In this document: positions 44,001 through 52,504 of the stretch, in pieces
How the letters are laid out: every line of letters begins with the position of its first letter
Position numbering within the stretch: the first letter of the stretch is position 1
Assembly (NCBI RefSeq): GCF_019207085.1
Contig: NZ_JAATOM010000008.1
Coordinates: 62,001-126,000, forward strand
DNA length: 64,000 bases
Direction: 5' to 3'
DNA from: Variovorax sp. dw_308
Lineage (GTDB): Bacteria; Pseudomonadota; Gammaproteobacteria; Burkholderiales; Burkholderiaceae_C
Made by a program: the position numbers and the translations under genes
The notes under the pieces: model-generated
What the model saw: the letters and a program-made list of their open reading frames with translations, nothing else
What the model was told of the DNA's origin: nothing
The model's database searches: none

Positions 44001-45670
44001 CACAGGCTCGCCGTCCGTTCCTGCGCCGCATCGGCCAGCAGTTCGCGCGCCACGGCTTCCGCGACCTTGATGCCGTCCACGCCAGCCGACAGGATGCCGC
44101 CCGCGTAGCTCGCGCCTTCGCCGGCCGGATAGAGGCCGCGCACGTTCAGGCTCTGCAGGTCCTCGCCGCGCGTGATCTTGATGGGGGATGAGGTGCGCGT
44201 TTCCACGCCGGTCAGCACGGCGTCGTGCAGGTCGAAGCCCTTGATCTTGCGGCCGAACACGGGGAAGGCCTCGCGCATGGCTTCGATCGCATAGGCGGGC
44301 AGCGCCTGGTGCAGGTCGGTCGGCGTCACGCCCGGCTTGTACGAAGGCTCGACGCTGCCGAGCGCGGTCGACGGGTTGCCTGCGACGAAGTCGCCGACCA
44401 ATTGGCCCGGCGCGCGATAGTCGCCGCCGCCGAGCACGAAGGCGTTGGATTCCAGCTCGCGTTGCAGCGCGATGCCGGCCAGCGCATTCCCTGGCGCATC
44501 GGACGACCAGCCCGGGAAATCGCGCGGCTCGATGCCCACGACGAGGCCGGCATTCGCATTGCGCTCGTTGCGCGAATACTGGCTCATGCCGTTGGTGACG
44601 ACGCGACCGGGCTCGCTCGTCGCCGCGACCACCGTGCCGCCCGGGCACATGCAGAAGCTGTAGACCGAACGCCCGTTGCTCGCGTGGTGCACCAGCTTGT
44701 AGTCGGCCGCGCCCAGCAGCGGATGGCCGGCGTGGCGGCCCCAGCGCGCGCGGTCGATCAGGCCCTGCGGATGCTCGACGCGGAAGCCGATCGAGAAGGG
44801 CTTTGCCTCGATGTGCACGCCGCGCTCATGCAGCATCGCGAAGGTGTCGCGCGAGCTGTGGCCGAGCGCCATCACGACATGGTCGGCGCGCACCTGGTTC
44901 GACACGCCGGTGGCCTGGTCGAGCACGGTGAGTCCGCGAATGTGGCCGTCCTCGATCAGCACGTCGGTCACGCGCTGCTCGAAGCGCACCTCGCCACCGA
45001 GCGCAATGATTTCCGCGCGCATGGTCTCGACCACCTTCACCAGCTTGAAGGTGCCGATGTGCGGATGCGCCACGAAGAGGATCTCCGCCGGCGCGCCCGC
45101 CTTGACGAACTCCTCCATCACCTTGCGGCCGAGGAATCGCGGGTCCTTGATCTGGCTGTAGAGCTTGCCGTCGGAGAAGGTGCCGGCGCCGCCCTCGCCG
45201 AACTGCACGTTCGACTCGGGGTTGAGCACGCTCTTGCGCCACAGGCCCCAGGTGTCCCGGGTGCGCTGGCGCACGGTCTTGCCGCGCTCCAGCACGATCG
45301 GCCTGAAGCCCATCTTGGCGAGCATCAGCGCCGCGAAGATGCCGCAGGGCCCGAAGCCCACGACGACGGGGCGCACGGGCAGTTCGGCGGGCGCCTGTGC
45401 CGGGACGCGATAGACCATGTCGGGCGTCGGTATCACGCGCGGATTCCCGTGCAGCTTGGCGAACAGCTTCGCTTCCTGCGAGGGGTCTGCGAGCGTCACG
45501 TCGACGATGTAGACCTGCAGCAAGTCGACCTTGCGCGCGTCGAAGCTGCGCTTGAAGACGTGGATGTCGGCAATGGCCTCGGGCTCGACGCCGAGCAGGC
45601 CCTGCACCGCGCGCGGCAGGGCGTCGGAAGGCGGGTCCAGGGGGAGTTTGATTTCGGAGAGGCGGATCAT
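44000..45670 (-). CDS. FAD-dependent oxidoreductase of the COG2509 type
   Basis: 556 residues from ATG 45670 (MIRLSEIKL); a start 21 bases upstream is possible. An N-terminal ferredoxin-like part (about 1-85; DIHVFKRSFDARKVDLLQVYIVDV) precedes the FAD/NAD fold VVVGFGPCGIFAALMLAKMG (about 101-120). VQFGEGGAGTFSDGKLYSQIKD and the C-terminal VRGLYPAGEGASYAGGILSAGVDGIKVAEAVAR are diagnostic for this uncharacterised group. No substrate is known. A cysteine pair, SFCMCPGG, is conserved mid-protein. It is coupled to the queuosine-precursor transporter gene downstream. Confidence 0.9.
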   Translation of the reverse strand: MIRLSEIKLPLDPPSDALPRAVQGLLGVEPEAIADIHVFKRSFDARKVDLLQVYIVDVTLADPSQEAKLFAKLHGNPRVIPTPDMVYRVPAQAPAELPVRPVVVGFGPCGIFAALMLAKMGFRPIVLERGKTVRQRTRDTWGLWRKSVLNPESNVQFGEGGAGTFSDGKLYSQIKDPRFLGRKVMEEFVKAGAPAEILFVAHPHIGTFKLVKVVETMRAEIIALGGEVRFEQRVTDVLIEDGHIRGLTVLDQATGVSNQVRADHVVMALGHSSRDTFAMLHERGVHIEAKPFSIGFRVEHPQGLIDRARWGRHAGHPLLGAADYKLVHHASNGRSVYSFCMCPGGTVVAATSEPGRVVTNGMSQYSRNERNANAGLVVGIEPRDFPGWSSDAPGNALAGIALQRELESNAFVLGGGDYRAPGQLVGDFVAGNPSTALGSVEPSYKPGVTPTDLHQALPAYAIEAMREAFPVFGRKIKGFDLHDAVLTGVETRTSSPIKITRGEDLQSLNVRGLYPAGEGASYAGGILSAGVDGIKVAEAVARELLADAAQERTASL

Positions 45671-45712
45671 CGTGAGGCTTGTGGTTATCAAGCAGGACGG
45701 GGTGAAACGGAC

Positions 45713-45740
45713 AGCGCCCGCGGTGGGCGGCGCGGGCGCT
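45713..45740 (-). terminator. Putative terminator after cysK
   Basis: A perfect 10-bp inverted repeat, AGCGCCCGCG (45713-45722) and CGCGGGCGCT (45731-45740), with an 8-base loop, located 60 bases after the cysK stop on the minus strand. Only a weak TTT follows in the minus-strand direction. Confidence 0.5.
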
Positions 45741-45799
45741 GGAGCGGCGATTTTCGCCGAGAACGGAAAAGGGCGCGCTGGAAGGGGCGCCCGGTGGGG

Positions 45800-46720
45800 T
45801 CACACCGGCAGGAACCCTTCCACCGACAGGTAGCGCTCGCCCGTGTCGTAGTTGAACCCCAGCACCACCGCATCGGCCGCCAGGTCCGGCAGCTTTTGCG
45901 CGATGGCGGTCAGCGTGGCGCCCGAGGAGATGCCGACCAGGATGCCTTCCTCGCGGGCGCAGCGGCGCGCCATCTCGCGGGCCGGTTCGGCATCGACCTG
46001 GATCACGCCGTCGAGCAGGCTGGTGTCCAGGTTCTTCGGGATGAAGCCGGCGCCGATGCCCTGGATCGGGTGCGGCGATGGCTGGCCGCCCGAGATCACC
46101 GGCGACGCCACCGGCTCCACGGCGAACACCTTGAGCTTCGGCCACTTCTTCTTCAACACCTGCGCGCAGCCGGTGATGTGGCCGCCGGTGCCGACGCCGG
46201 TGATGAGCACGTCGATGCCCTCCGGAAAGTCCGCGGCGATTTCCTCTGCCGTGGTGCGCACGTGCACCTCGATGTTGGCCGGGTTGTTGAACTGCTGCGG
46301 CATCCAGGCGCCGGGGGTGGAGGCGACGATTTCCTCGGCGCGCGCGATCGACGCCTTCATGCCGCCGGCGCGCGGCGTGAGGTCGAAGCTGGCGCCGTAG
46401 GCCAGCATCAGGCGGCGCCGCTCGACCGACATCGAGTCGGGCATGACCAGCACCAGCTTGTAGCCCTTGACCGCCGCGACCATCGCCAGCCCGATGCCGG
46501 TGTTGCCGGAGGTCGGCTCGACGATGGTGCCGCCGGGCTTGAGCGCGCCGGACTTCTCTGCGTCCTCGACCATCGACAGCGCGATGCGGTCCTTGATCGA
46601 ACCGCCTGGATTGGCGCGCTCGGATTTGATCCAGACCTGCTGGGTCGCATTGCCGAACAGGCGCTGGATGCGGATGTGCGGCGTGCCGCCGATGGTGTCG
46701 AGGATGCTCTGGGCTTTCAT
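45800..46720 (-). CDS. cysK: Cysteine synthase A (O-acetylserine sulfhydrylase)
   Basis: 306 residues from ATG 46720 behind AGGAG; the frame stays open upstream into rnpB, but that extension is not coding. PLP enzyme: Lys in ERANPGGSIKDRIALSM (about 35-51), phosphate/ligand loop VEPTSGNTGIGLAM (about 68-81), PLP-phosphate loop ITGVGTGGHITG, and the CysK-type region GIGAGFIPKNLD. It makes cysteine from O-acetylserine and sulfide. CysK is preferred over CysM by the loop sequences and length. Confidence 0.94.
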   Translation of the reverse strand: MKAQSILDTIGGTPHIRIQRLFGNATQQVWIKSERANPGGSIKDRIALSMVEDAEKSGALKPGGTIVEPTSGNTGIGLAMVAAVKGYKLVLVMPDSMSVERRRLMLAYGASFDLTPRAGGMKASIARAEEIVASTPGAWMPQQFNNPANIEVHVRTTAEEIAADFPEGIDVLITGVGTGGHITGCAQVLKKKWPKLKVFAVEPVASPVISGGQPSPHPIQGIGAGFIPKNLDTSLLDGVIQVDAEPAREMARRCAREEGILVGISSGATLTAIAQKLPDLAADAVVLGFNYDTGERYLSVEGFLPV

Positions 46721-46782
46721 GAAATCGGACTCCTGAAGGTCAACGAACGGTGGACCGCCATTGTGGCGAGATAATCCACCCC

Positions 46783-47158
46783 GTGAAGCACGCCGGACCG
46801 CCGCTGGTGCAAGCCCGCAAGGGGCGACGCCGAAAGGCGCCGCGTCGAAAGACCGCACTGGAGGAACGTCCGGACTGCACAGGACAGCGCAGGAGCTAAC
46901 GGCTCCCCATCGTGAGGTGAGGATCAGAGCAACAGAGACGAGTCGGTGCCGGGGCAACCCGGCATCGGGTGAAACGGGCAATCTCTGCGCGCAGCAACAC
47001 CAAGTAGGCCAGTTTCGAGGTGGTTCCGCTGAGCTGGCGGGTAGGTGGCATCGAGCCGTCCGGGTGACCGGCGGCCCAGATTAATGGCGGTCACGCCGGG
47101 TGCGTCGCAAGACGAATCCGGCGCACAGAATCCGGCTTACAGGCGTGCTTCACACTTT
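46783..47158 (+). ncRNA. rnpB: RNase P RNA, bacterial class A
   Basis: The catalytic RNA of tRNA 5' processing. The ends pair as a 12-bp P1 helix: GTGAAGCACGCC (46783-46794) with GGCGTGCTTCAC (47142-47153). The universally conserved 5' core GAGGAACGTCCGGACT (46861-46876) and 3' core ACAGAATCCGGCTTAC (47125-47140) form P4 and adjoining joints; GTGAAACGGGCAA and CAACACCAAGTAGGCCA are further landmarks. A T-rich CTTTTC follows P1. A GATAAT -10 element at 46770-46775 fits a start at about 46783; no clear -35 is seen. Divergent from cysK. Confidence 0.96.
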
Positions 47159-47204
47159 TCACATCGCGTCGTCGATCGCGGCGCGGCCCCAGGAGATCGA
47201 CACC

Positions 47205-48221
47205 ATGCAAACCCGCGAGATCGTGCTGGCGCGGCGCCCCGACGGAAAGGCGCGCGCGGACGACTTCAGCGTGCAAGCCCGTGAACTCGCACCGCTGCAG
47301 GCTGGATGCGTCCGCTTGCGTGCCCTCTACTGGGCCGTCGACCCCGGCATGCGGTCACGCCTGGGCGGCGTGCGCAGCTATGTCGAGCCGGTGGCGCTGG
47401 GCGGCGTGGTCGGCGGCGCGGCCGTCGCGCAGGTGTTGGAGAGTCGCAGCGAGCGTTTCGTCGCCGGCGATCTGGTGACCGGCCTGCTGGGTTGGCGCGA
47501 GGCGGGCGATTTCCCGGAGGCGGCGCTGAAGCAGGCGCCCGAACGCGGCACGATGCCCGCGAGCGCACTGCTGGGCTTGCTGGGAACGCCCGGCATGACG
47601 GCCTTCTTCGGCATGCGCGACGTCGGCTGTGTGCAAGCCGGCGAGACGGTGCTGGTCACGTCCGCCGCAGGCGCGGTCGGCGCAGCGGCCGGGCAGTTTG
47701 CGAGGCTGATGGGCGCCCGCGTGACTGGCGTGGCGGGCAGCGATGCCAAGGTCGAATGGCTGACCGGCGAGGCCGGCTTCGCGGACGCATTCAACTACAA
47801 GACGATCGACGACATGGCGGCCGAACTCGGTCGCCGTTTCCCGGAAGGCATCGATGTGCTGTTCGACAACGTCGGCAACCGCATGGTGGATGCCGCGCTG
47901 CCGCACATGAAGGTACGCGGGCGCATCGTGGTGTGCGGCCAGACCGAGGACTACAGCGTCGCGCCGCAGGAACGCCACGGGATCCGCAACACCAGCCACC
48001 TGATCTCGAAGCGGCTGCGCGTCGAGGGCCTGCTGGCCTACGACCATGCAGCGCGCTACGGCGAGGCCATTGCGCAGATCAACACATGGTGGCGGGAAGG
48101 GCGCCTGGTGGTGCGAGAGGACATCAGCCACGGATTCGACAGCCTGCCGGCTGCGTTCGTAGACCTGTTCGACGGGAAGACCTTTGGCAGAAGGTTGGTG
48201 GCCGCATCGCGCGGGCAGTGA
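47205..48221 (+). CDS. Zinc-less MDR oxidoreductase (NADP-dependent, CurA/leukotriene-dehydrogenase-like)
   Basis: 338 residues from ATG 47205 after an AGGAG site; the frame is open back into rnpB but not coding there. MDR features without structural zinc ligands: YWAVDPGMRSRLGG near the N-terminus, LLGLLGTPGMTAFFGMRDVGCVQAGETVLVTSAAGAVGAAAGQFARLMGARVTGVAG (NADP fold, about 125-180), and DVLFDNVGNRMVDAALPHMKVRGRIVVCGQ. Such enzymes reduce alkenals or alkenones. It stands alone between rnpB and a convergent gene pair. Confidence 0.91.
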   Translation: MQTREIVLARRPDGKARADDFSVQARELAPLQAGCVRLRALYWAVDPGMRSRLGGVRSYVEPVALGGVVGGAAVAQVLESRSERFVAGDLVTGLLGWREAGDFPEAALKQAPERGTMPASALLGLLGTPGMTAFFGMRDVGCVQAGETVLVTSAAGAVGAAAGQFARLMGARVTGVAGSDAKVEWLTGEAGFADAFNYKTIDDMAAELGRRFPEGIDVLFDNVGNRMVDAALPHMKVRGRIVVCGQTEDYSVAPQERHGIRNTSHLISKRLRVEGLLAYDHAARYGEAIAQINTWWREGRLVVREDISHGFDSLPAAFVDLFDGKTFGRRLVAASRGQ

Positions 48222-48228
48222 GCAACAG

Positions 48229-48245
48229 GGGCGACCGAGTCGCCC
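48229..48245. terminator. Possible bidirectional terminator between convergent genes
   Basis: A 7-bp stem GGGCGAC (48229-48235) and GTCGCCC (48239-48245) with loop CGA, in the 44-base gap between the MDR gene and the convergent pseudouridine-synthase-like gene. There is no strong T-tract on either side. Confidence 0.4.
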
Positions 48246-48265
48246 TCTACCTCACCGCCGGAATT

Positions 48266-49039
48266 TCAAACCCGCTCACCCGGCGCCATGAAGCGCCACT
48301 CGCCCACCTCCAGACCCGCCAGCGGCAGCCGCCCCACCCGGATGCGCTTCATCTGCAGGATGCGCAGCTCGGCCATGTCGCACATCTGCGCGATCTGCCC
48401 CGGCCAGCTGCCCTTGACGGCAAAGCGCAGGCCCGTGCGTGTCTCGGCCTGCTGACCGATGCTGACCTTCGCGGGCAGCATGGCGCGGCCGTCGATCACG
48501 GGTGACTGGTTCAGCCGGTGTAGCGCCACGCCGTTGACCAGGCCGGCCACGTCGACCATTACCTCGTTCTCGATCAGCCCGGCGTCCTCGACCAGCTTGC
48601 GCTGCACGCGCGGTTCCTGCGTGAACACGATCAGGCCGCTGGCGCCCTTCTCCAGCGGCGTGAAGCATTGCTGCCCCACGAAATGCCGCTGAAGGTGCGG
48701 ACGCTGGGAGCGGTCGCTTTCGCTGTGCTTCGACGCGACCAGCAAGCGCTCCAGCGGCGCATCGAAGGCGATGCCGGCGGGCTTGTGCAGCAGCAGCGTC
48801 ACAGGCTCGACAGCCACGGGGCGCGCCCCGCTGGCGATTTCCACCTGTTGTTCGTCGCGCACGCGTCGCGCCGGCACTTCCACGACCTTGCCGTCGACGC
48901 GCACCGCGCCGTTCTCGATGAGCAGTTCGGCCTCGCGGCGCGACACGTTGGCCATCGCGGCGACGCGCTTGGCCAGGCGGATGCCTTCTTCCTCCTCGGC
49001 GGCGTGCGAGGGAGCACCCCTGGCGCGGCGCTCGTTCAT
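48266..49039 (-). CDS. RsuA/RluF-family pseudouridine-synthase-like protein with altered catalytic motif
   Basis: 257 residues from ATG 49039, overlapping the upstream stop by four bases. The N-terminal S4 domain is clear (about 20-70; IRLAKRVAAMANVSRREAELLIENGAVRVDGKVV). The synthase domain keeps LLLHKPAGIAFD and GLIENEVMVDVAG. The catalytic loop, normally GRLD followed by SGL, reads FTPLEKGASGLIVFTQ: the Asp is Glu130 (48650-48652) and the GR is missing. It may still bind RNA, but pseudouridine formation is doubtful. Translationally coupled to the NUDIX/MBL gene. Confidence 0.85.
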   Translation of the reverse strand: MNERRARGAPSHAAEEEEGIRLAKRVAAMANVSRREAELLIENGAVRVDGKVVEVPARRVRDEQQVEIASGARPVAVEPVTLLLHKPAGIAFDAPLERLLVASKHSESDRSQRPHLQRHFVGQQCFTPLEKGASGLIVFTQEPRVQRKLVEDAGLIENEVMVDVAGLVNGVALHRLNQSPVIDGRAMLPAKVSIGQQAETRTGLRFAVKGSWPGQIAQMCDMAELRILQMKRIRVGRLPLAGLEVGEWRFMAPGERV

Positions 49040-50709
49040 GGCTGCGCCAGCGTGCGAATGCGCTCGACATGGGCCTGCAGCGAGCGTGCCGCCACCGGCC
49101 ACATGCGCGAAGGCACGTCGTCGTAGGCGATCGGCAACCAGTCTTCCGATGTGCCCTCGGGCTGCTGGCGCATTGCGGCGGCGATCTTGGCCTCGCGCTT
49201 GAGGCGGTGCGCCTTGAGCCGCGCGATGGCGGTGCGCGCCTGTCCCAGCACGTAGCCGTGCGCTGGCAGGATGAACTCCACCGCATGCGCCACACAGGCC
49301 TCGTCGAGCAGGTCGAGCGACTTCAGGTAGGCCGTCATGTTGCCGTCGGGCGGGTCGATCACGGTGGTGCTGCCGTTCAGGATGTGGTCGCCGCTGAACA
49401 GCAGGCCGTCTTCTTCCAGCAGCAGGCACAGGTGATTGGCCGCGTGGCCCGGCGTATGGATCACGCGCAGCGTGTGCGTCGGGGCCGGCACGCCGTCGGG
49501 CGGCAACGCGTGCGCGGACAGCGTGATGCGCTCGTCGTTGGCCAGTACGCGGTCCGGCGTGAAACGTGCCGCGGGGCGCGCGCTCGGCGCCGAGGGAAGG
49601 CCGAGGATCGGCGGGCGCTGCTTCTTGCACAGCGCCTGCAGCGGCAGCGCGCCCGGGGAATGGTCGGAATGCGAATGGGTGCAGACGATCGCGCGGATGT
49701 CGCCCTGGGTGATGCGCCACAGGCGGCCGATGTGGTCGAAGTCGTTCGGGCCGGGGTCGATCACGAGGTAGCCGGTTGCTGCGTCGCCCACGATGTAGGT
49801 GTTGGTGCCGGGGCCGGTCATCGCGCCCGGATTGGGCGCAGTCAGGCGCATCACGTTCTTCAGCAGGCGTACCGGTTCCTCGCACTGCCAGTCGAGCGTG
49901 TGCACCAACTGGCCATCGGGGCACACCAGCGCGAGTTCGCCGAAGGGCGACTCGTGCTCCATGTAGCGCAACTCCTTGCCGCCCAGCAAGCCGCCGCGCG
50001 GGCAACTGGTCCACAGCGGATGCTCGCGCGCGCAGGCGGCGAGCACGGCGTCGACGCTGTCGAAGGCGGCCAGCTTTTCCAGCGTACGCACCGTCGGGAA
50101 GATCATGAAGAAGCGCTTCTTCGCATGGCGTTCCAGTGCATCGGCGGGGCGCACCCAGCAGGGCTCGAACTGCTCCGCCTCATCGGCCACCGGCACCTGG
50201 CCTTCGGGCATGCGCGCGACGAGGAAGGGCACGTCGAAGCGCTTGGGCATGTCGCGGTCGGTGATCCAGTGCGCGAAGGTGAAGACCTCGTCGGAGGCCA
50301 GCCGCAGCCCTTTCACCGCGCATTGGGCGGCCAGCGTCACGGCGGGCGGATTGCCGCGGTCCATGGCGGCCACCTCGGCGCCGCTGACCATGCGGCTGTC
50401 GTCGGTGTGGCGCGCGAGCAGCACGCCCAGCTCCTCGAAGCACTCGCGGATGGCCGCGATGGCCTGCGTCATTTGCAGCCGGCTTTGTGTGCGGCGCCGC
50501 GCGGCGATCGGTCGCGCCTCCACGTCGTTGTCGTCGATGCGCCCGCCCGGAAAGACGTACGCGCCCGGCGCGAAGCTGGCGTTGTCGGAACGCCGCGTCA
50601 TCAGGACCTCGATGCCGGCGGGCGTGTCGCGCAGCAGCAGCACCGTCGCGGCGGGCAGCAAAGGGGCGGGCTGGCGTGACGGATGGATTTGTTGGCTTGA
50701 GCGGACCAT
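49036..50709 (-). CDS. NUDIX hydrolase and metallo-beta-lactamase fold fusion protein
   Basis: 557 residues from ATG 50709. N-terminal NUDIX domain (about 15-240): VFPGGRIDDND, then a long insertion before RECFEELGVLL, the split NUDIX box typical of NUDT19/CoA-diphosphatase-like members. The C-terminal MBL domain (about 280-500) keeps the metal sites: CTHSHSDHSPGAL (about 338-350), HTPGHAANHLC and FSGDHILNG, followed by the LACTB2-like helical tail (LKAHRLKREAKIAAAM). LACTB2-like proteins are ribonucleases or thioesterase-like hydrolases. Fusion of a CoA- or nucleotide-cleaving domain to an MBL hydrolase suggests joint action on one metabolite or on RNA ends (inference). Confidence 0.9.
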   Translation of the reverse strand: MVRSSQQIHPSRQPAPLLPAATVLLLRDTPAGIEVLMTRRSDNASFAPGAYVFPGGRIDDNDVEARPIAARRRTQSRLQMTQAIAAIRECFEELGVLLARHTDDSRMVSGAEVAAMDRGNPPAVTLAAQCAVKGLRLASDEVFTFAHWITDRDMPKRFDVPFLVARMPEGQVPVADEAEQFEPCWVRPADALERHAKKRFFMIFPTVRTLEKLAAFDSVDAVLAACAREHPLWTSCPRGGLLGGKELRYMEHESPFGELALVCPDGQLVHTLDWQCEEPVRLLKNVMRLTAPNPGAMTGPGTNTYIVGDAATGYLVIDPGPNDFDHIGRLWRITQGDIRAIVCTHSHSDHSPGALPLQALCKKQRPPILGLPSAPSARPAARFTPDRVLANDERITLSAHALPPDGVPAPTHTLRVIHTPGHAANHLCLLLEEDGLLFSGDHILNGSTTVIDPPDGNMTAYLKSLDLLDEACVAHAVEFILPAHGYVLGQARTAIARLKAHRLKREAKIAAAMRQQPEGTSEDWLPIAYDDVPSRMWPVAARSLQAHVERIRTLAQP

Positions 50710-50835
50710 CGCAGCATTATCGGGAGACTGGCCCGCGCGTGCTTTGCCGTGCGGAAACCGGGACTGCGGATAACCCGGATTGCCCACTCGCTTCCGGCGC
50801 GGTCCGAATCTTGCGGCGGCTCCAGCCCCGGGCGA

Positions 50836-50850
50836 CCTGAACCGTTCAGG
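50836..50850 (+). promoter_or_regulatory. Small palindrome upstream of the VOC gene
   Basis: CCTGAA (50836-50841), spacer CCG, TTCAGG (50845-50850), about 50 bases before the VOC start and just before TATGCT, a possible -10 element. Could be an operator; evidence is symmetry and position only. Confidence 0.35.
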
Positions 50851-50898
50851 CGGTGTGGGCGCTATGCTCCCCGGAGCCAAGTCAAAGGAGAAGACGAC

Positions 50899-51279
50899 AT
50901 GCTGAAAAACAGCAAGGCCTTCAGCGGCTATTCGGTCGACGACATGAGCATTGCGCTGTCGTTCTACGGCGAGACGCTGGGCCTGGACGTGTCGGAAGAC
51001 GACGGCCTGATGAGGCTGCACCTGGCCGGCGGCACCGAGGTGCTGGTGTACGTCAAGCCCAATCACGCGCCGGCCACCTATACCGTGCTCAACTTTCCGG
51101 TGAAGAACGTCGACAAGACGGTGACCGCGCTGAAGGAGCGTGGCGTTCGCTTCGAGTCCTACGACATGCCCGGGCTGGAGACCGATTCCAACGACATCTG
51201 CCGCGACCCGGGCGGCCCGGTCATCGCGTGGTTCCGCGACCCGGCGGGCAACATCCTCTCGGTGCTGCAGGAGCATTGA
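50899..51279 (+). CDS. VOC (glyoxalase/bleomycin-resistance fold) family protein
   Basis: 126 residues from ATG 50899, behind AAAGGAG. Two paired beta-alpha-beta modules: FSGYSVDDMSIALSFYGETLGLDVSEDDGLMRLHLAGGTEVLVYVK, and YTVLNFPVKNVDKTVTALKERGVRFESYD, ending WFRDPAGNILSVLQ. The DPAGN end with a preceding acidic position fits metal-dependent members. Substrate unknown. It is followed 19 bases later by an amidohydrolase. Confidence 0.9.
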   Translation: MLKNSKAFSGYSVDDMSIALSFYGETLGLDVSEDDGLMRLHLAGGTEVLVYVKPNHAPATYTVLNFPVKNVDKTVTALKERGVRFESYDMPGLETDSNDICRDPGGPVIAWFRDPAGNILSVLQEH

Positions 51280-51298
51280 TGAACTTCCGGCGCGGGAC

Positions 51299-52492
51299 AT
51301 GGACGTGGCCTCGCTGCTGATCCGCAACGTGCGTCCGGCGGGCGGTGCACCGCTCGACGTGCTGGTGCAGGGCGGGCGCATCGCCGTGCTCGGCCCGGCG
51401 TTGCAGGCGCCGACTGGATGCGCGACCGAGGAGGGCGGTGGCGCCTTGCTGCTGCCGGCCCTGGTCGAAGGCCACACCCACCTCGACAAGACGCTGTGGG
51501 GCATGGACTGGTACCGCAACGAGGTCGGCCAGCGCCTCTCCGACAAGATCGACAACGAGCGGGCGTTCCGCCATGCGAGCGGCCACGACGCGGCTGGCCA
51601 GTCGCTGGCGCTGGCCCGGGCCTTCCTGGCGCTGGGCACGACCCGCTTGCGCACCCATGTGGACATCGACACGCAAGCCGGCCTGCGGCACCTCGAAGGC
51701 GTCCTGCAGACGCGCGACGCCATGGCCGCGCTGCAGCAGCAGATCCAGATCGTCGCCTTCCCGCAGTCCGGCCTGCTGATCCGCCCGGGCACGGCCGAAT
51801 TGCTCGACCGGGCCATGGCGGCCGGCGCCGACGTGCTGGGCGGCCTCGACCCCTGCGCCATCGACGGCGACCCGGTGCGCTCGCTCGATGTGCTGTTCGG
51901 CCTGGCCGAGCGCCACGGCTGCCCGCTCGACATCCACCTGCACGAACCCGGTGCGATGGGCGCGTTCTCGCTCGGCCTGATCCTGGACCGCACCCAGGCG
52001 CTGGGCCTGCAGAACAAGGTCGCGATCAGCCATGGCTTCTGCCTGGGCGACCTGGCGCCGGCCGAGCGCGACCCGCTGCTCGCGCGCATGGCGGCGCTGG
52101 GCGTGGTGCTGGTCACGACCGGCTCGGCCTCGCGCAACGTGCCGCCCCTGATGGTGTGCCGCCATGCGGGCGTGACGGTGTTCGGCGGCAACGACGGCAT
52201 CCGCGACACCTGGTCGCCCTACGGCAACCCCGACATGCTGGAGCGCGCGATGCTGATCGGCCTGCGCTACAACCTGCGCCGCGATGATGAACTCGATGTC
52301 GCGCTCGATTGCGTGACCCACGCCGCCGCGCGCGCTTGCGGATTCGAGGCCTACGGACTGGTGCCGGGTGACCGGGCCGACCTGGTCCTGGTCGATGCGC
52401 AGACGGTGGCGCAGGCGGTGGTCGCCAGGCCAGCACGCAAGCTGGTGGTGGCCGGTGGGCAGGTCGTCGCGCGCGACGGCATCCTGATTTGA
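51299..52492 (+). CDS. Cytosine-deaminase-like amidohydrolase
   Basis: 397 residues from ATG 51299. Amidohydrolase superfamily with CodA-type motifs: metal HxH in LVEGHTHLDKTLWGMDW (about 56-72), LRTHVDIDTQAGL, DIHLHEPGAMG (about 213-223), ISHGFCLGDL, and the metal Asp in FGGNDGIRDTWSPYGNPDMLERAML (about 297-321). CodA itself acts on cytosine; relatives act on isoguanine, creatinine or other cyclic amidines, so the substrate is uncertain. A second deaminase gene follows 12 bases later. Confidence 0.9.
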   Translation: MDVASLLIRNVRPAGGAPLDVLVQGGRIAVLGPALQAPTGCATEEGGGALLLPALVEGHTHLDKTLWGMDWYRNEVGQRLSDKIDNERAFRHASGHDAAGQSLALARAFLALGTTRLRTHVDIDTQAGLRHLEGVLQTRDAMAALQQQIQIVAFPQSGLLIRPGTAELLDRAMAAGADVLGGLDPCAIDGDPVRSLDVLFGLAERHGCPLDIHLHEPGAMGAFSLGLILDRTQALGLQNKVAISHGFCLGDLAPAERDPLLARMAALGVVLVTTGSASRNVPPLMVCRHAGVTVFGGNDGIRDTWSPYGNPDMLERAMLIGLRYNLRRDDELDVALDCVTHAAARACGFEAYGLVPGDRADLVLVDAQTVAQAVVARPARKLVVAGGQVVARDGILI

Positions 52493-52504
52493 GGAGAGAA
52501 CGTT

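Noticed and set aside
46721..46981. N-terminal extension of cysK, and of the MDR gene, into rnpB
   Set aside because: Both extensions overlap the RNase P RNA, lack homology and lie upstream of well-placed ribosome sites.
50710..52209. Upstream extension of the NUDIX/MBL frame by about 500 codons
   Set aside because: The extension is antisense to the VOC and amidohydrolase genes and has no NUDIX-family homology; the family start is at 50709.
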